A DNA stretch of 42,086 bases from Chloroflexota bacterium (GTDB lineage: Bacteria; Chloroflexota; Anaerolineae; Promineifilales; Promineifilaceae). The stretch spans positions 1 through 42,086 of the forward strand of contig JAJRYT010000041.1 of NCBI GenBank assembly GCA_024275635.1, given 5' to 3'. The position numbers and the translations under genes were made by a program. The notes under the pieces were generated by a model. That model had not been told where the DNA came from, made no database searches, and saw only the letters and a program-made list of their open reading frames with translations. Of the stretch, positions 34,618 to 42,086 are shown piece after piece. Every line of letters starts with the position of its first letter. The first letter of the stretch is position 1.

Positions 34618-36513
34618 ATGACCAACTATTTGAAACAGTACCAACGATTTCTCCTTCTCCCCTTCCTTCTGTTCATTTTACTCCTCGCACCCCGCCCCAG
34701 CGCCGCCCAAACCAAAAGTTTTTACTGGGAACGATTTGATGTAGACATCACCTTACTGGAAAATGGCGACATGCGTATCGTCGAAACCCAAACGCTTAAC
34801 TTTTCCGGCGCGCCCTTCACCTATGGCTACGGCTCCATTTACACCGGCAGCAACGGCAACAACGATGCCATCACCGACATCAATGTGCGCGACCAAAACG
34901 GCGCTTACACCGAATCCGGCAGCAATTCACCCCGCACGTTTGAGATTGACCGCAGCTCGGATGAAGTAACCATCAACTGGTATTTTGAACCGACAGTGGG
35001 GCGCAGCAGTTACCAATTTAGCTACACGGTAAAGGGTGGCGTCCAGGTCGGCTCCTTTGAAGAAGGGGACGGCGATCAGATTTACTGGAAAGCGATTCCC
35101 GCCGACCATCCAGCCCCGATTGAGGCCAGCACAGTTGTCATTCATCTGCCAGAGGGAGTCAAACCGCAGCAGTATACCGGCACGACTGATTATCTGGTAG
35201 CCGCTTACCTGGATGGCAATGAAACCAGCGGCGTGCAAATCCAGGTCGGCGATGACGGCCGTACCATCACCTACACTGCGCTCCAATCCCTGGCCACCGG
35301 GGAACAGCTTGAAGTGCGCGTCCAATTCCCGCACGGGCTGCTCGATATTCCCACCCCCAATTGGCAAACAAAAGCCCAGCGCGCCGACGCTATCAGTCTG
35401 GTCGTGCTGGTTATTGCCCTGCTCATGCTGGTTGGCGGGCCGCTGTTAGTTTTGCTGCTCTGGTATGTCCGCGGCCGTGACCCGGATTTGGGCATTGTCG
35501 TACCCGACTATATCACCGAACCGCCGGATGATTTGCCCCCGGCTGTTGTCGGCACGCTGGTAGACGAAAAAGCGGATATGCGCGACATTATCTCCACTTT
35601 GCTTGACCTATCCCGACGCGGCTACATGACGATTACCGAGGAGGAGCGCAGTCATTTCTTCACCCGCACGCAAAAATCGGACAGTGATTTACGGCCGTTT
35701 GAACGCCAATTCCTCAAAGACATCTTCCGGGGCAAAGAACAGCGTTCCCTCACCAGCCTGCGTTACAAATTTGCGAATAAATTACCTAAGTTACGCAAAT
35801 TGCTCTACCAAGAATTGGTCAACGATGAGCTTGTTCCCCGTTCACCGGAATCGGTGCGTAACAATTACGGCTGCTTCTCTTTTATTGTCCTGGCTCTGGC
35901 AGTCGGCAGTTTTTTTGCTGTACCCGGCATATTGGGAACGGAAGTGTTAACGGCCGTTTGCCCCGCCTTCGCCCTGGGTCTAACCGGCGTCGCCTTCTTC
36001 ATCGCCTCCCGCTACATGCCCGCCAAAACCCCAAAAGGGGCCGAAGCCGCCGCCAAATGGGAAGCGTTCAAAAATTACCTGCAAAAAATTGACGAGTACC
36101 AGAATCTGGAAGATGCCGGCGAGATTTTTGAGAAATACCTGGCTTACGCTACCGCCTTCGGCCTGGAACGCTCCTGGATTCGTAAATTTACGGCCGTTCC
36201 CACCACCCCCATTCCCACCTGGTACCAACCCTACCCCTTCTACGGCTACAATCGCGGACACAGCGGCCGTCGCTCGGCGGCGGCCAAACCCGGCGGCGCC
36301 ATGCAAGCGCCCACCCTGGAAGGCATGTCTGGCAGCATGACCGGCGGCTTAGAATCCATGTCCAAAGGACTTACCCGCATGTTAAGCTCCACCAACACCA
36401 TCCTCAAAAGCACACCGCCCAGCAGCAGTGGCGGTTCCAGCGGCGGCTTCAGTGGTGGATTTAGCGGCGGCGGTTTCAGCAGCGGCGGCGGCGGCAGCCG
36501 CGGCTTTGGATAA
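34618..36513 (+). CDS. DUF2207 predicted membrane protein
   Basis: A 631-residue protein. An export signal (about 10-31, ending SAAQ) precedes an extracytoplasmic beta-rich DUF2207 domain (about 33-255) starting FYWERFDVDITLLENGDMRIVETQTLNF. A membrane helix follows (about 260-285, ISLVVLVIALLMLVGGPLLVLLLWYVRG). A cytoplasmic part has YITEPPDDLPPAVVGTLVDEKADMRDIISTLLDLSRRGYMTI. Two helices (about 420-465) and a soluble end come next, with a Gly/Ser tail (GGFSGGGFSSGGGGSRGFG). DUF2207 proteins often occur with phage-shock-type envelope-stress genes in other bacteria (from memory of comparative studies). Here an SPFH protein lies three genes downstream, which fits. Confidence 0.85.
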   Translation: MTNYLKQYQRFLLLPFLLFILLLAPRPSAAQTKSFYWERFDVDITLLENGDMRIVETQTLNFSGAPFTYGYGSIYTGSNGNNDAITDINVRDQNGAYTESGSNSPRTFEIDRSSDEVTINWYFEPTVGRSSYQFSYTVKGGVQVGSFEEGDGDQIYWKAIPADHPAPIEASTVVIHLPEGVKPQQYTGTTDYLVAAYLDGNETSGVQIQVGDDGRTITYTALQSLATGEQLEVRVQFPHGLLDIPTPNWQTKAQRADAISLVVLVIALLMLVGGPLLVLLLWYVRGRDPDLGIVVPDYITEPPDDLPPAVVGTLVDEKADMRDIISTLLDLSRRGYMTITEEERSHFFTRTQKSDSDLRPFERQFLKDIFRGKEQRSLTSLRYKFANKLPKLRKLLYQELVNDELVPRSPESVRNNYGCFSFIVLALAVGSFFAVPGILGTEVLTAVCPAFALGLTGVAFFIASRYMPAKTPKGAEAAAKWEAFKNYLQKIDEYQNLEDAGEIFEKYLAYATAFGLERSWIRKFTAVPTTPIPTWYQPYPFYGYNRGHSGRRSAAAKPGGAMQAPTLEGMSGSMTGGLESMSKGLTRMLSSTNTILKSTPPSSSGGSSGGFSGGFSGGGFSSGGGGSRGFG

Positions 36514-36528
36514 AACAAAGGAACCACT

Positions 36529-37041
36529 ATGAACAAAGGAAAAATACTAGGCATCATCCTTCTGGTTGGCGGATTCATCGTCGGGCTGATTATTTTATTT
36601 GTATTAAACGCCCAAGAAGGCTTGTCCAGCAGCGCGCGCGCGCTGGGCATTGCGTTGGGATTTTTCGTTCTCGTTTTGCCACAGTGGGCCGTAGGCAGTT
36701 ACATGGTCTGGAAAGGCAGTCAGGAGGCCGCATCCGCCGTTCAAGCCAATAAACAGCGCCAACTGATCAACATCGTCAAAACCCAGGGGCAGGTCGCCAT
36801 CAGCGATCTGGTCATCGAAATGAAATCCAGCCGCGACGAGGTGAACGAAATGCTGCGCCAACTGGTGGGTATGGGCCTCTTCTCTGGTTATGTCAACTGG
36901 GACGAAGGAACACTGTACTCGCGGCAGGCCAGCGAACTGCGCCAGCTAACCAACTGTGAAAACTGCGGCGGCGAACTGGAACTGGCCGGCAAAGGCGTCA
37001 TCCGCTGCCCCTACTGCGGTACAGAGTATTTTTTAGATTAG
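36529..37041 (+). CDS. Two-helix membrane protein with winged-helix-like region and zinc ribbon
   Basis: A 170-residue protein. Two membrane helices (about 6-26 and 38-61) are followed by a cytoplasmic winged-helix-like segment (about 78-130, INIVKTQGQVAISDLVIEMKSSRDEVNEMLRQLVGMGLFSGYV). A C-terminal zinc ribbon has Cys143, Cys146, Cys160 and Cys163 (NCENCGG and RCPYCGT). It starts 15 bp after the DUF2207 gene with a GGAACC site. It may couple membrane state to a binding partner. No named family is recognised. Confidence 0.75.
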   Translation: MNKGKILGIILLVGGFIVGLIILFVLNAQEGLSSSARALGIALGFFVLVLPQWAVGSYMVWKGSQEAASAVQANKQRQLINIVKTQGQVAISDLVIEMKSSRDEVNEMLRQLVGMGLFSGYVNWDEGTLYSRQASELRQLTNCENCGGELELAGKGVIRCPYCGTEYFLD

Positions 37042-37117
37042 TGACTTTTACCAACCATTTCCTGTCTATGATGTGAGTTAAATCATAGCGTAGCGATCCC
37101 ATGGAGGACAATAAATT

Positions 37118-37657
37118 ATGAAAGATGATGTTTCCAATCTGTACGAAAAAATCACCGGCGAATCCACCGGGTTGGGCAAACTGCTGGGCAAAATCCCCGG
37201 CCTGGATGGGTACATGGAACGCGGCCGGCGCCGCGAAGCCGACCAGCTTCTACGCGAGACAATTTCTGCCCGCCTGGAAGAGACGCGGTTGAAATTGGGC
37301 AACGTCCATCATGAACTCAGCCGCTACATCATCAAGGCGATGGATTTTGCCGAACCGTTGGGCCGGGCCGACACGCGGCTGATGGGCTTAATCGGCAAAA
37401 TCAAAGACGCGCCGCAAGGCTACGCCGGCTTCTTCGACGCCGTGAAGGTAGAGGAGGAAGATTTGGCGCGGCTTTACGCTTTTGATGAGGGAATGTTGAA
37501 TCACGCCGACCAGATTGCGGCCAGTGTGGCCGCGCTGGAAAAAGCCGCCGCGACAGATGGCGACATCGGCGGCGGCATTCGTGAGTTGACAACAGCTTTG
37601 CAGGAAGCGAATGAGACGTTTTCGGCGCGCAATGAAGTTTTAACGGGAATTGAGTAA
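37118..37657 (+). CDS. Helical cytoplasmic protein of unknown family
   Basis: A 179-residue, mainly alpha-helical protein, rich in Leu, Arg and Glu (for example RRREADQLLRETISARLEETRLKLGNVHHELSRYIIKAMDF). It has no membrane segment. GGAGGA precedes the ATG. It lies between the zinc-ribbon membrane protein and the SPFH protein in the same direction. The helical character and context recall PspA-like or stress-scaffold proteins, but no PspA motif is seen. A tandem ATTCATAATT array (37727-37758) follows it. Confidence 0.7.
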   Translation: MKDDVSNLYEKITGESTGLGKLLGKIPGLDGYMERGRRREADQLLRETISARLEETRLKLGNVHHELSRYIIKAMDFAEPLGRADTRLMGLIGKIKDAPQGYAGFFDAVKVEEEDLARLYAFDEGMLNHADQIAASVAALEKAAATDGDIGGGIRELTTALQEANETFSARNEVLTGIE

Positions 37658-37779
37658 AAACAAGATCGTAGCGCGATTTCGATTTACGAAGGAAACGACG
37701 TGCGTGGCACACACCACCATGAACGAAAATTCATAATTCATCCTTCATAATTCATAATTTTCAGAGGAGAGTATAAATT

Positions 37780-38832
37780 ATGGCCCGTATTTTTGATCGA
37801 GTAGCAATTGAGACCTGGCTGAGAGATGAGATTGTACAGAAGTTCCCGCGCGGCGGCCTGGGCGACATCCGGTTAGGCTCGCAGGTTATCGTAAATCCGG
37901 GGGAAACGGCCGTCTTCGTGCGCGGCGGCGAACCGATGGGAACCTTCACATCGGGACGGCACACCCTGACCACCGAAAACATCCCCTGGCTGACCGATTG
38001 GATTGAGAAAATCGGTTTCAGCGGCAAAAACGTCTTCACCGCCGACGTCTACTTCGTTAAAACCACCGACATGACCATGAAATGGGGCACAGCCAACCCC
38101 ATCATCATCGAACACCCCCAGCGCAGCCCCGGCGCCAGCGCCATCGTCGGCAACGGCACCTACGTCGTCAAAGTCAAAGATCCCTGGCGTTTCATCAACG
38201 CCATGGATGCCTTCCGCGACAGTGTGCGCCTGCAACAAATCAAGCAGCGTCTCGACCCCATGATGGGCGTGATGATGCAAGATAAGCTGAGCGAGTTGGC
38301 CATCGCCAAAAACCTCGGCCCGGCCCAACTGCAATCCTTCTCCAAGGACCTCAACGAACTGCTCGTCGGTCTGCTCCAGGAAGAATTTGACGCCGTGGGT
38401 ATGGTGCTGGTCGATTTCAACATCCGTCTGGCGCTGCACCCCAATTCGCTGGCTGTCGTCACCAACATGGGCTACGGAACCAGCTATGTGCAAAAGCAGC
38501 AGGCCGACGCCTTTGTGGAAGCGGCCAAGAATCCCTCCGGAGGCGGCAACATGGGCGAAATCGGTTTTGGCGCGATGGGCATGGCCGCTATGCAATCCAT
38601 GCAGCAGCAGCAACAGCCCCAACAACAACAGCAGCAGCCCCCGGCGCAGCAAACCCCGGCAGCCACTCCTGGCACACCTAATGTGATGACCCCGGCGCAA
38701 GCCGCAGCCATTCTCCAGGTATCTGAAGAGGATGTGATGGCGGCAATCGAGGAAGGGGATTTGAAAGCGCGGAAGATCGGCCGTGCTTACCGCATCAGCC
38801 GGGCAAACCTGGAAGAATTCCTGGCTGGCTAA
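37780..38832 (+). CDS. SPFH (YdjI-like) protein fused to an excisionase-type HTH
   Basis: A 350-residue protein. Residues about 20-250 form an SPFH/band-7-type domain of the YdjI (virion core-like) class: SQVIVNPGETAVFVRGGEPMGTFTSGRHTLTTENIPWL, then IIIEHPQRSPGASAIVGNGTYVVKVKDPWRFI. A Gly/Met and Gln-rich linker follows (about 255-300). Residues 303-350 (MTPAQAAAILQVSEEDVMAAIEEGDLKARKIGRAYRISRANLEEFLAG in pieces) match the helix-turn-helix 17 / excisionase DNA-binding fold. SPFH proteins scaffold membranes under stress. A DNA-binding module at the end is unusual; other YdjI-like proteins usually end in a zinc ribbon. GAGGAG precedes the ATG. Confidence 0.85.
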   Translation: MARIFDRVAIETWLRDEIVQKFPRGGLGDIRLGSQVIVNPGETAVFVRGGEPMGTFTSGRHTLTTENIPWLTDWIEKIGFSGKNVFTADVYFVKTTDMTMKWGTANPIIIEHPQRSPGASAIVGNGTYVVKVKDPWRFINAMDAFRDSVRLQQIKQRLDPMMGVMMQDKLSELAIAKNLGPAQLQSFSKDLNELLVGLLQEEFDAVGMVLVDFNIRLALHPNSLAVVTNMGYGTSYVQKQQADAFVEAAKNPSGGGNMGEIGFGAMGMAAMQSMQQQQQPQQQQQQPPAQQTPAATPGTPNVMTPAQAAAILQVSEEDVMAAIEEGDLKARKIGRAYRISRANLEEFLAG

Positions 38833-38889
38833 CCTTTGAGAATAGCCAGTACCATAACTTTCTAAAGATGAGGGATTTGAACGATAATA

Positions 38890-38920
38890 TTTCCCCGGAA
38901 ACTCCAAGTTTCCGGGGAAA
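38890..38920. terminator. Perfect hairpin after the SPFH operon
   Basis: A 14-bp perfect stem TTTCCCCGGAAACT (38890-38903) / AGTTTCCGGGGAAA (38907-38920) with a CCA loop. No T-run follows, so it may be a repeat-type 3' end or a weak terminator. Confidence 0.6.
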
Positions 38921-38950
38921 TTGACCCTTTCGTACCGGCCCAATTATAAA
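38921..38950 (+). promoter_or_regulatory. Promoter of the 38960 gene (leaderless type)
   Basis: TTGACC (38921-38926), an 18-bp spacer and TATAAA (38945-38950). The ATG at 38960 follows 9 nt later and has no ribosome-binding site. Confidence 0.6.
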
Positions 38951-38959
38951 TCCTGCCTG

Positions 38960-39610
38960 ATGATAAACAATAATCATTATCCATTTGACGAAGAAACGTG
39001 GCAAACGCTACCTGATTACTTTGACCGGCTGCCGGAACCGGTTCATATTCACATGTGGGGGATTGAGGGGGCCAGCCAGGGGGAGGGGGAAACGGCCGTT
39101 CTCGGCCGCACCCTTGCCGACCATTTCAACAAAATCAGCTTCAAACTATTTCCCCGCCGTAAAAACTACAATTTCTGGCCAGTTCTGGGCATCATGGGGG
39201 ATAAAGCGGGCAAGCCGGTAGATTACGGAGTCAGAATCATCGGCTGGCCTAAAGGGTACCAGATTACCTCACTCATCGCCGCTATCCAGGTCGTCTCTTT
39301 CCAGGCGCAAACGTTGGAACCGCTAACCCGTATTCAACTGCAAAGACTGCCGCAGGAGATAGCCATTGAACTGATTTCGTCGGCCGACAATGAGGGCGGC
39401 GCGCTCATGGCTAAAATCGCTTTTGGGCTGGCCGTCGCCAATGAGAAGGTCAAGTCCTACCTGATCATGGCTGACGAATTCCCGGACGCGCTTGTCCGTT
39501 ACTCAGTGAATCAACTGCCGCATACGGTGGTAAACGGCCGTGTCCACATTGAAGGCGTCATAGACGAACGGATGATGATGAAACAGATCGCCCAGGCTAT
39601 CAAGCGTTAA
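38960..39610 (+). CDS. Thioredoxin-fold protein lacking redox cysteines
   Basis: A 216-residue soluble protein arranged like the two-domain thioredoxin-fold proteins (protein disulfide oxidoreductase / AhpF N-terminal type). The N-terminal domain has PVHIHMWGIEG where active members have Cys-x-x-Cys nearby; none is present. The second domain ends VRYSVNQLPHTVVNGRVHIEGVIDE, where LPHTV is the cis-Pro region and GVIDE the end of the fold. It contains no obvious CxxC at all, so dithiol chemistry is unlikely. The ATG at 38960 is preferred because the frame upstream contains the promoter. Function is unknown. Confidence 0.6.
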   Translation: MINNNHYPFDEETWQTLPDYFDRLPEPVHIHMWGIEGASQGEGETAVLGRTLADHFNKISFKLFPRRKNYNFWPVLGIMGDKAGKPVDYGVRIIGWPKGYQITSLIAAIQVVSFQAQTLEPLTRIQLQRLPQEIAIELISSADNEGGALMAKIAFGLAVANEKVKSYLIMADEFPDALVRYSVNQLPHTVVNGRVHIEGVIDERMMMKQIAQAIKR

Positions 39611-39831
39611 TCGTAGAACCTGGTGTATGATGGGCGTCCTACCCGACTTGCATCGGCCGGCCGATGCCCCACCGCCAACATATCTGGCCGTGCGGCCGTT
39701 GGCCGCCTGTTGTTTGATATGCTTCCTTATTTGTCCAGCCGACCGTTTGCCTGACAACGGCTTGCTTGTGCCTGACGGCAACTGCCTCCATCTTATTGCT
39801 TCTATTTGATTAACAACGATGACCTTTTCTA
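39611..39831. other. Gap before the restriction-modification module
   Basis: No supported gene. It holds a perfect 18-bp palindrome GCATCGGCCGGCCGATGC (39650-39667) and GACGGCAACTGCC/GACAACGGC-type words. Short frames on both strands have no coding character. Confidence 0.5.
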
Positions 39832-39861
39832 TTGACATGCTTTTGGGCTTCTGACTATACT
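39832..39861 (+). promoter_or_regulatory. Promoter of the restriction-modification operon
   Basis: TTGACA (39832-39837), an 18-bp spacer and TATACT (39856-39861), 133 nt before the first start codon. The leader carries a bulged hairpin CACCGCC (39910-39916) / GGCGGGTG (39933-39940) and GCGCA-TTG-TGCGC (39945-39957). Confidence 0.65.
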
Positions 39862-39993
39862 GTACTTGGAGATGAAGTCGCGTTTTGGGGTTAAGCCAAA
39901 GCGATTGTACACCGCCCTCTCGCTCCGCTCGTGGCGGGTGAACCGCGCATTGTGCGCAGATAAAAAGCAAGAACAAAGAACAAGATACGTAAA

Positions 39994-40962
39994 ATGAAGG
40001 AACTTATAGTCCATCAAGTGAACATTACCCACTACCGATTAGTTGAACTTTCAAAGTTGGCTGATCAAGCAAAGCCATTTTATGAATGGGTGGAGAAAAC
40101 AGCGAAACGGCTTACTGGTTCGCACAGAGAACTGGACAGAATTCTAATGTCAGCTAACAGGGAAGAACTCAATGCTATTATTAATGCCTGTTATCAAGAA
40201 TCTGAAGAAAAGCGACCGTTTTTATTCGATGGTATTGGCAGAGTTTACCCACATGCAAAAGCCTGTTTCTATTTTTTTGCATGGATAATTAGAGATGCTC
40301 CACAGCAGAGATTAGCTCCGTTGGTTGCAAGGATGCGTAAGCTCGAATCAATTGATAAAGTCGTCGCTGAAACTGATACTCTGGTTGAGTTGATTCTTGA
40401 ATATCGCTCATGTATACGCAGCTTTGATTGGCTAACTGTACGCGAAGTAGTTATTGATCGCCTTGAAGGCTCACGTCGCAGTATAAAAGGGCATCGTTTA
40501 GAAGCGAATGCTAGAACATCTCTTGTAACCGCATTTCAGAATTATTTTTCTATACATGGGAACTATGGAAGATATCGAAAGATAAAAATAGCAGAAAAGC
40601 AAATAAAAATTGGCAATCATACTGTTGATGTATCTGCAACTTTAACACCTATTGATGACGGCCCCACAGAAACCATCCTCATGCCCATAAAAACTCGCGA
40701 GACTGAAGGTGGAGGACACGCCCATATTTTTACAAGAGACCTAATTGCAGCAGTTCGAGAACTAAAAGAAGACGAGAGTCGATACCATATGATAGCAGTA
40801 ATAATTGCCCTCAATTGGTCCGTTTCTGAGCTTGGCAACATTGGTGATCAAATTGACAGAGTATTCTACTTTGATATGAATCCGAACAAATTTCTTGGCT
40901 TCAATGAGGATACACAAGTTGCATTGAATAAATATGTTCAGGAGATTTTAGATAATGGATAA
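39994..40962 (+). CDS. Probable type II restriction endonuclease
   Basis: A 322-residue protein from an AT-rich island. The N-terminal 150 residues are helical. A nuclease-like core may run from about 165 to 265: GHRLEANARTSLVTAF (Glu170), NHTVDVSATLTP (Asp212), then TILMPIKTRETEGGGHAHIFTRD (Lys233). The Glu/Asp/Lys order fits a PD-(D/E)xK fold, with Pro where the second acidic residue of ExK usually is. The gene overlaps the methyltransferase gene by 8 bp, the strongest argument for a restriction enzyme. Recognition site is unknown. It has no ribosome-binding site near ATG 39994. Confidence 0.72.
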   Translation: MKELIVHQVNITHYRLVELSKLADQAKPFYEWVEKTAKRLTGSHRELDRILMSANREELNAIINACYQESEEKRPFLFDGIGRVYPHAKACFYFFAWIIRDAPQQRLAPLVARMRKLESIDKVVAETDTLVELILEYRSCIRSFDWLTVREVVIDRLEGSRRSIKGHRLEANARTSLVTAFQNYFSIHGNYGRYRKIKIAEKQIKIGNHTVDVSATLTPIDDGPTETILMPIKTRETEGGGHAHIFTRDLIAAVRELKEDESRYHMIAVIIALNWSVSELGNIGDQIDRVFYFDMNPNKFLGFNEDTQVALNKYVQEILDNG

Positions 40963-41845
40963 AGAATCAATCATTAATCAAGTTCTCCTTGGTGATGTAA
41001 GAATAAGGGTTGCGGACATCCCCGACCACAACATTCAGTCAATAATCACAAGTCCACCATATTTCGGTCATCGACAGTATGCTGGTGAAGATGTGTCTGA
41101 AAAAGAAATTGGCAGAGAAAATAGTCTAGATCTTTATATTGAAAATATTTGTACGTGCTTTGAGGCCATAAAACCAAAGCTTAGAGATGATGGAACATTA
41201 TGGCTTAATCTGGGTGATACCTACCGAAACAAAGAACTTCTTGGTGTACCTTGGAGGGTGGCGTTTGCTCTTAAAGAAAAAGGATGGATTCTACGCAGTG
41301 ACATAATATGGAAAAAACCAAATGCAATGCCTTCATCAGTGAAGAGCAGGCCAACAACTGACCATGAATATATATTCCTTTTCTCTAAAACTAAAGACTA
41401 CTATTACAATGCTGACGCAATTAGAGAGCCACATGTTACATTTACAGAAAAATCAAAAATGAGAGGTGGCAGAAACCATTTAGGAAAGAAAAACGGCACA
41501 CCTGAAAGAGGAAAGAATTCAGGTAATCAAAATTTACATGATGGTAGATGGGATCAGGCTTTTCATCCGAAAGGTAGAAATAAAAGAACTGTATGGGAAA
41601 TCCCCTTGGGGAAATTCAGAGGCGCACATTTTGCAGTATATCCAGAAAGCCTTGTTGAAACATGCTTGTTAGCTTCAACCCAAAAAGATGATGTAATTTT
41701 TGACCCCTTTACTGGCTCTGGAACAACAGGTGTAGTTGCCCTAAAATATCAAAGGAAATTTATCGGCTGCGAACTCGTAAAGTATTATCAAGAAATGGCG
41801 CAAAAAAGGATTGATGCTATCGTAGTGCAGCCGAGATTATTCTAA
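40955..41845 (+). CDS. Type II DNA methyltransferase, N4-cytosine type
   Basis: A 296-residue beta-class amino-methyltransferase. The catalytic motif ITSPPYFGHRQY (about 31-42) has Ser-Pro-Pro-Tyr, typical of N4-cytosine enzymes rather than the Asp/Asn-Pro-Pro of most adenine ones. The target-recognition region is in the middle (about 130-220), and the SAM motif DPFTGSGTTGVVAL (about 248-261) is C-terminal, giving the beta order. WEIPLGKFRGAHFAVYPESLVETC precedes motif I as usual. The start overlaps the nuclease gene by 8 bp. Modification by this enzyme would protect host DNA from its partner. Low GC marks recent transfer. Confidence 0.9.
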   Translation: MDKESIINQVLLGDVRIRVADIPDHNIQSIITSPPYFGHRQYAGEDVSEKEIGRENSLDLYIENICTCFEAIKPKLRDDGTLWLNLGDTYRNKELLGVPWRVAFALKEKGWILRSDIIWKKPNAMPSSVKSRPTTDHEYIFLFSKTKDYYYNADAIREPHVTFTEKSKMRGGRNHLGKKNGTPERGKNSGNQNLHDGRWDQAFHPKGRNKRTVWEIPLGKFRGAHFAVYPESLVETCLLASTQKDDVIFDPFTGSGTTGVVALKYQRKFIGCELVKYYQEMAQKRIDAIVVQPRLF

Positions 41846-41871
41846 AATAAACACATAATAAAACGTTGCTG

Positions 41872-41913
41872 CACCTGACCACTATTTCGATGGCGCTCCA
41901 TAAGTGGCAGATG
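41872..41913. repeat. Bulged palindrome downstream of the methyltransferase
   Basis: CACCTGACCACT (41872-41883) pairs with AGTGGCAGATG (41903-41913) with one bulged A and one mismatch around an inner ATGG/CCAT hairpin. The bulge recalls integron attC sites, but the conserved GTTRRRY ends are not found. A second bulged hairpin starting CACC and ending GGTG lies in the operon leader (39910-39940). Confidence 0.35.
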
Positions 41914-41927
41914 AACTTAGTCATCAG

Positions 41928-41947
41928 CCGACCTACGAGGTCGGTTT
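41928..41947 (+). terminator. Possible terminator after the restriction-modification operon
   Basis: CCGACC (41928-41933), loop TACGA, GGTCGG (41939-41944), then TTT. The remaining AT-rich DNA to 42086 shows no gene that can be supported. Confidence 0.5.
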
Positions 41948-42086
41948 CCTAAGCTCGACTTTGTACATTCCTAACAGATTGCTTCCAAACCGTACTCGAC
42001 CGCGTGGGTTTGTATTCAAATAATATTTGCATGTCACTCTTTTTATGCGATGTTCAAATATTCGTACTCGAGTAAAGTTGCATTGA

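Noticed and set aside
37873..38943. 356-residue frame antisense to the SPFH gene
   Set aside because: Shadow frame with His/Gly/Leu runs arising from the complementary Gln-rich linker.
39503..39976. 157-residue minus-strand frame
   Set aside because: Antisense to the end of a supported gene and to a promoter; no coherent composition.

Overview
The window looks like a chromosomal segment of a Chloroflexota bacterium, probably Anaerolineae-like. This is inferred from gene content and style (SdrD-like plus NBR1-Ig lipoprotein, DUF2207, FecR-like secreted protein, split STAND regulator, VapBC45- and AbiEii-type loci); no marker was searched. Most of it is moderately GC-rich housekeeping and accessory sequence carrying a strikingly over-represented palindrome, ACGGCCGT (about 60 copies by eye where about one is expected). 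The right end (about 39.9-42.1 kb) is AT-rich, lacks this word and carries a restriction-modification pair, so it looks recently acquired.

Layout. 1-6.6 kb: partial histidine ammonia-lyase (minus) divergent from holB, a degenerate M50-like membrane protein, an inositol-monophosphatase-type phosphatase, an M42 aminopeptidase and a large surface lipoprotein. 6.7-7.7 kb: AbiEii-type nucleotidyltransferase with a small upstream partner. 7.7-12.1 kb: a FadR-like regulator with an apparent FadR operator at its own promoter, then an AGPS-like FAD oxidase and a glycerol-3-phosphate dehydrogenase, separated by heptamer repeat arrays. 12.1-12.8 kb: VapBC45-like toxin-antitoxin pair. 12.8-18 kb: rpsO-pnp, an AI-2E family permease, a small protein and radC. 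18-24 kb: a Chloroflexi-style unknown protein convergent with a FecR-like protein, acylphosphatase, pyrD and lepA. 24-29 kb: a possible regulatory locus with a DJ-1-like protein lacking the cysteine, an unlisted 52-residue Cys-containing membrane peptide, a four-site direct-repeat array, an HTH-NB-ARC ATPase with its TPR module on a separate gene, and a histidine kinase with a stand-alone receiver. 29-34.5 kb: tlyA, a GDP-deoxyhexose reductase-like SDR, a degenerate nucleotidyltransferase, a clan-A glycoside hydrolase-like protein and a solute-binding protein, with two copies of a MITE-like element. 34.6-39.6 kb: an envelope-stress-like operon (DUF2207, zinc ribbon membrane protein, helical protein, SPFH-HTH fusion) and a thioredoxin-fold protein. 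39.8-42 kb: type II restriction endonuclease candidate and m4C-type methyltransferase.

Two themes run through the window. First, many genes have a sigma-70-like -10 box only 6-9 nt before the start codon, so leaderless transcripts seem common, and at least two such starts open short upstream ORFs that end at the start of the main gene. Second, intergenic gaps repeatedly hold short-period (7-14 bp) tandem arrays with locus-specific words and self-complementary partners, similar in style to cyanobacterial STRR repeats.

All calls come from reading the sequence without database searches. Family names rest on recognised motifs; roles of unnamed proteins are stated as inference.
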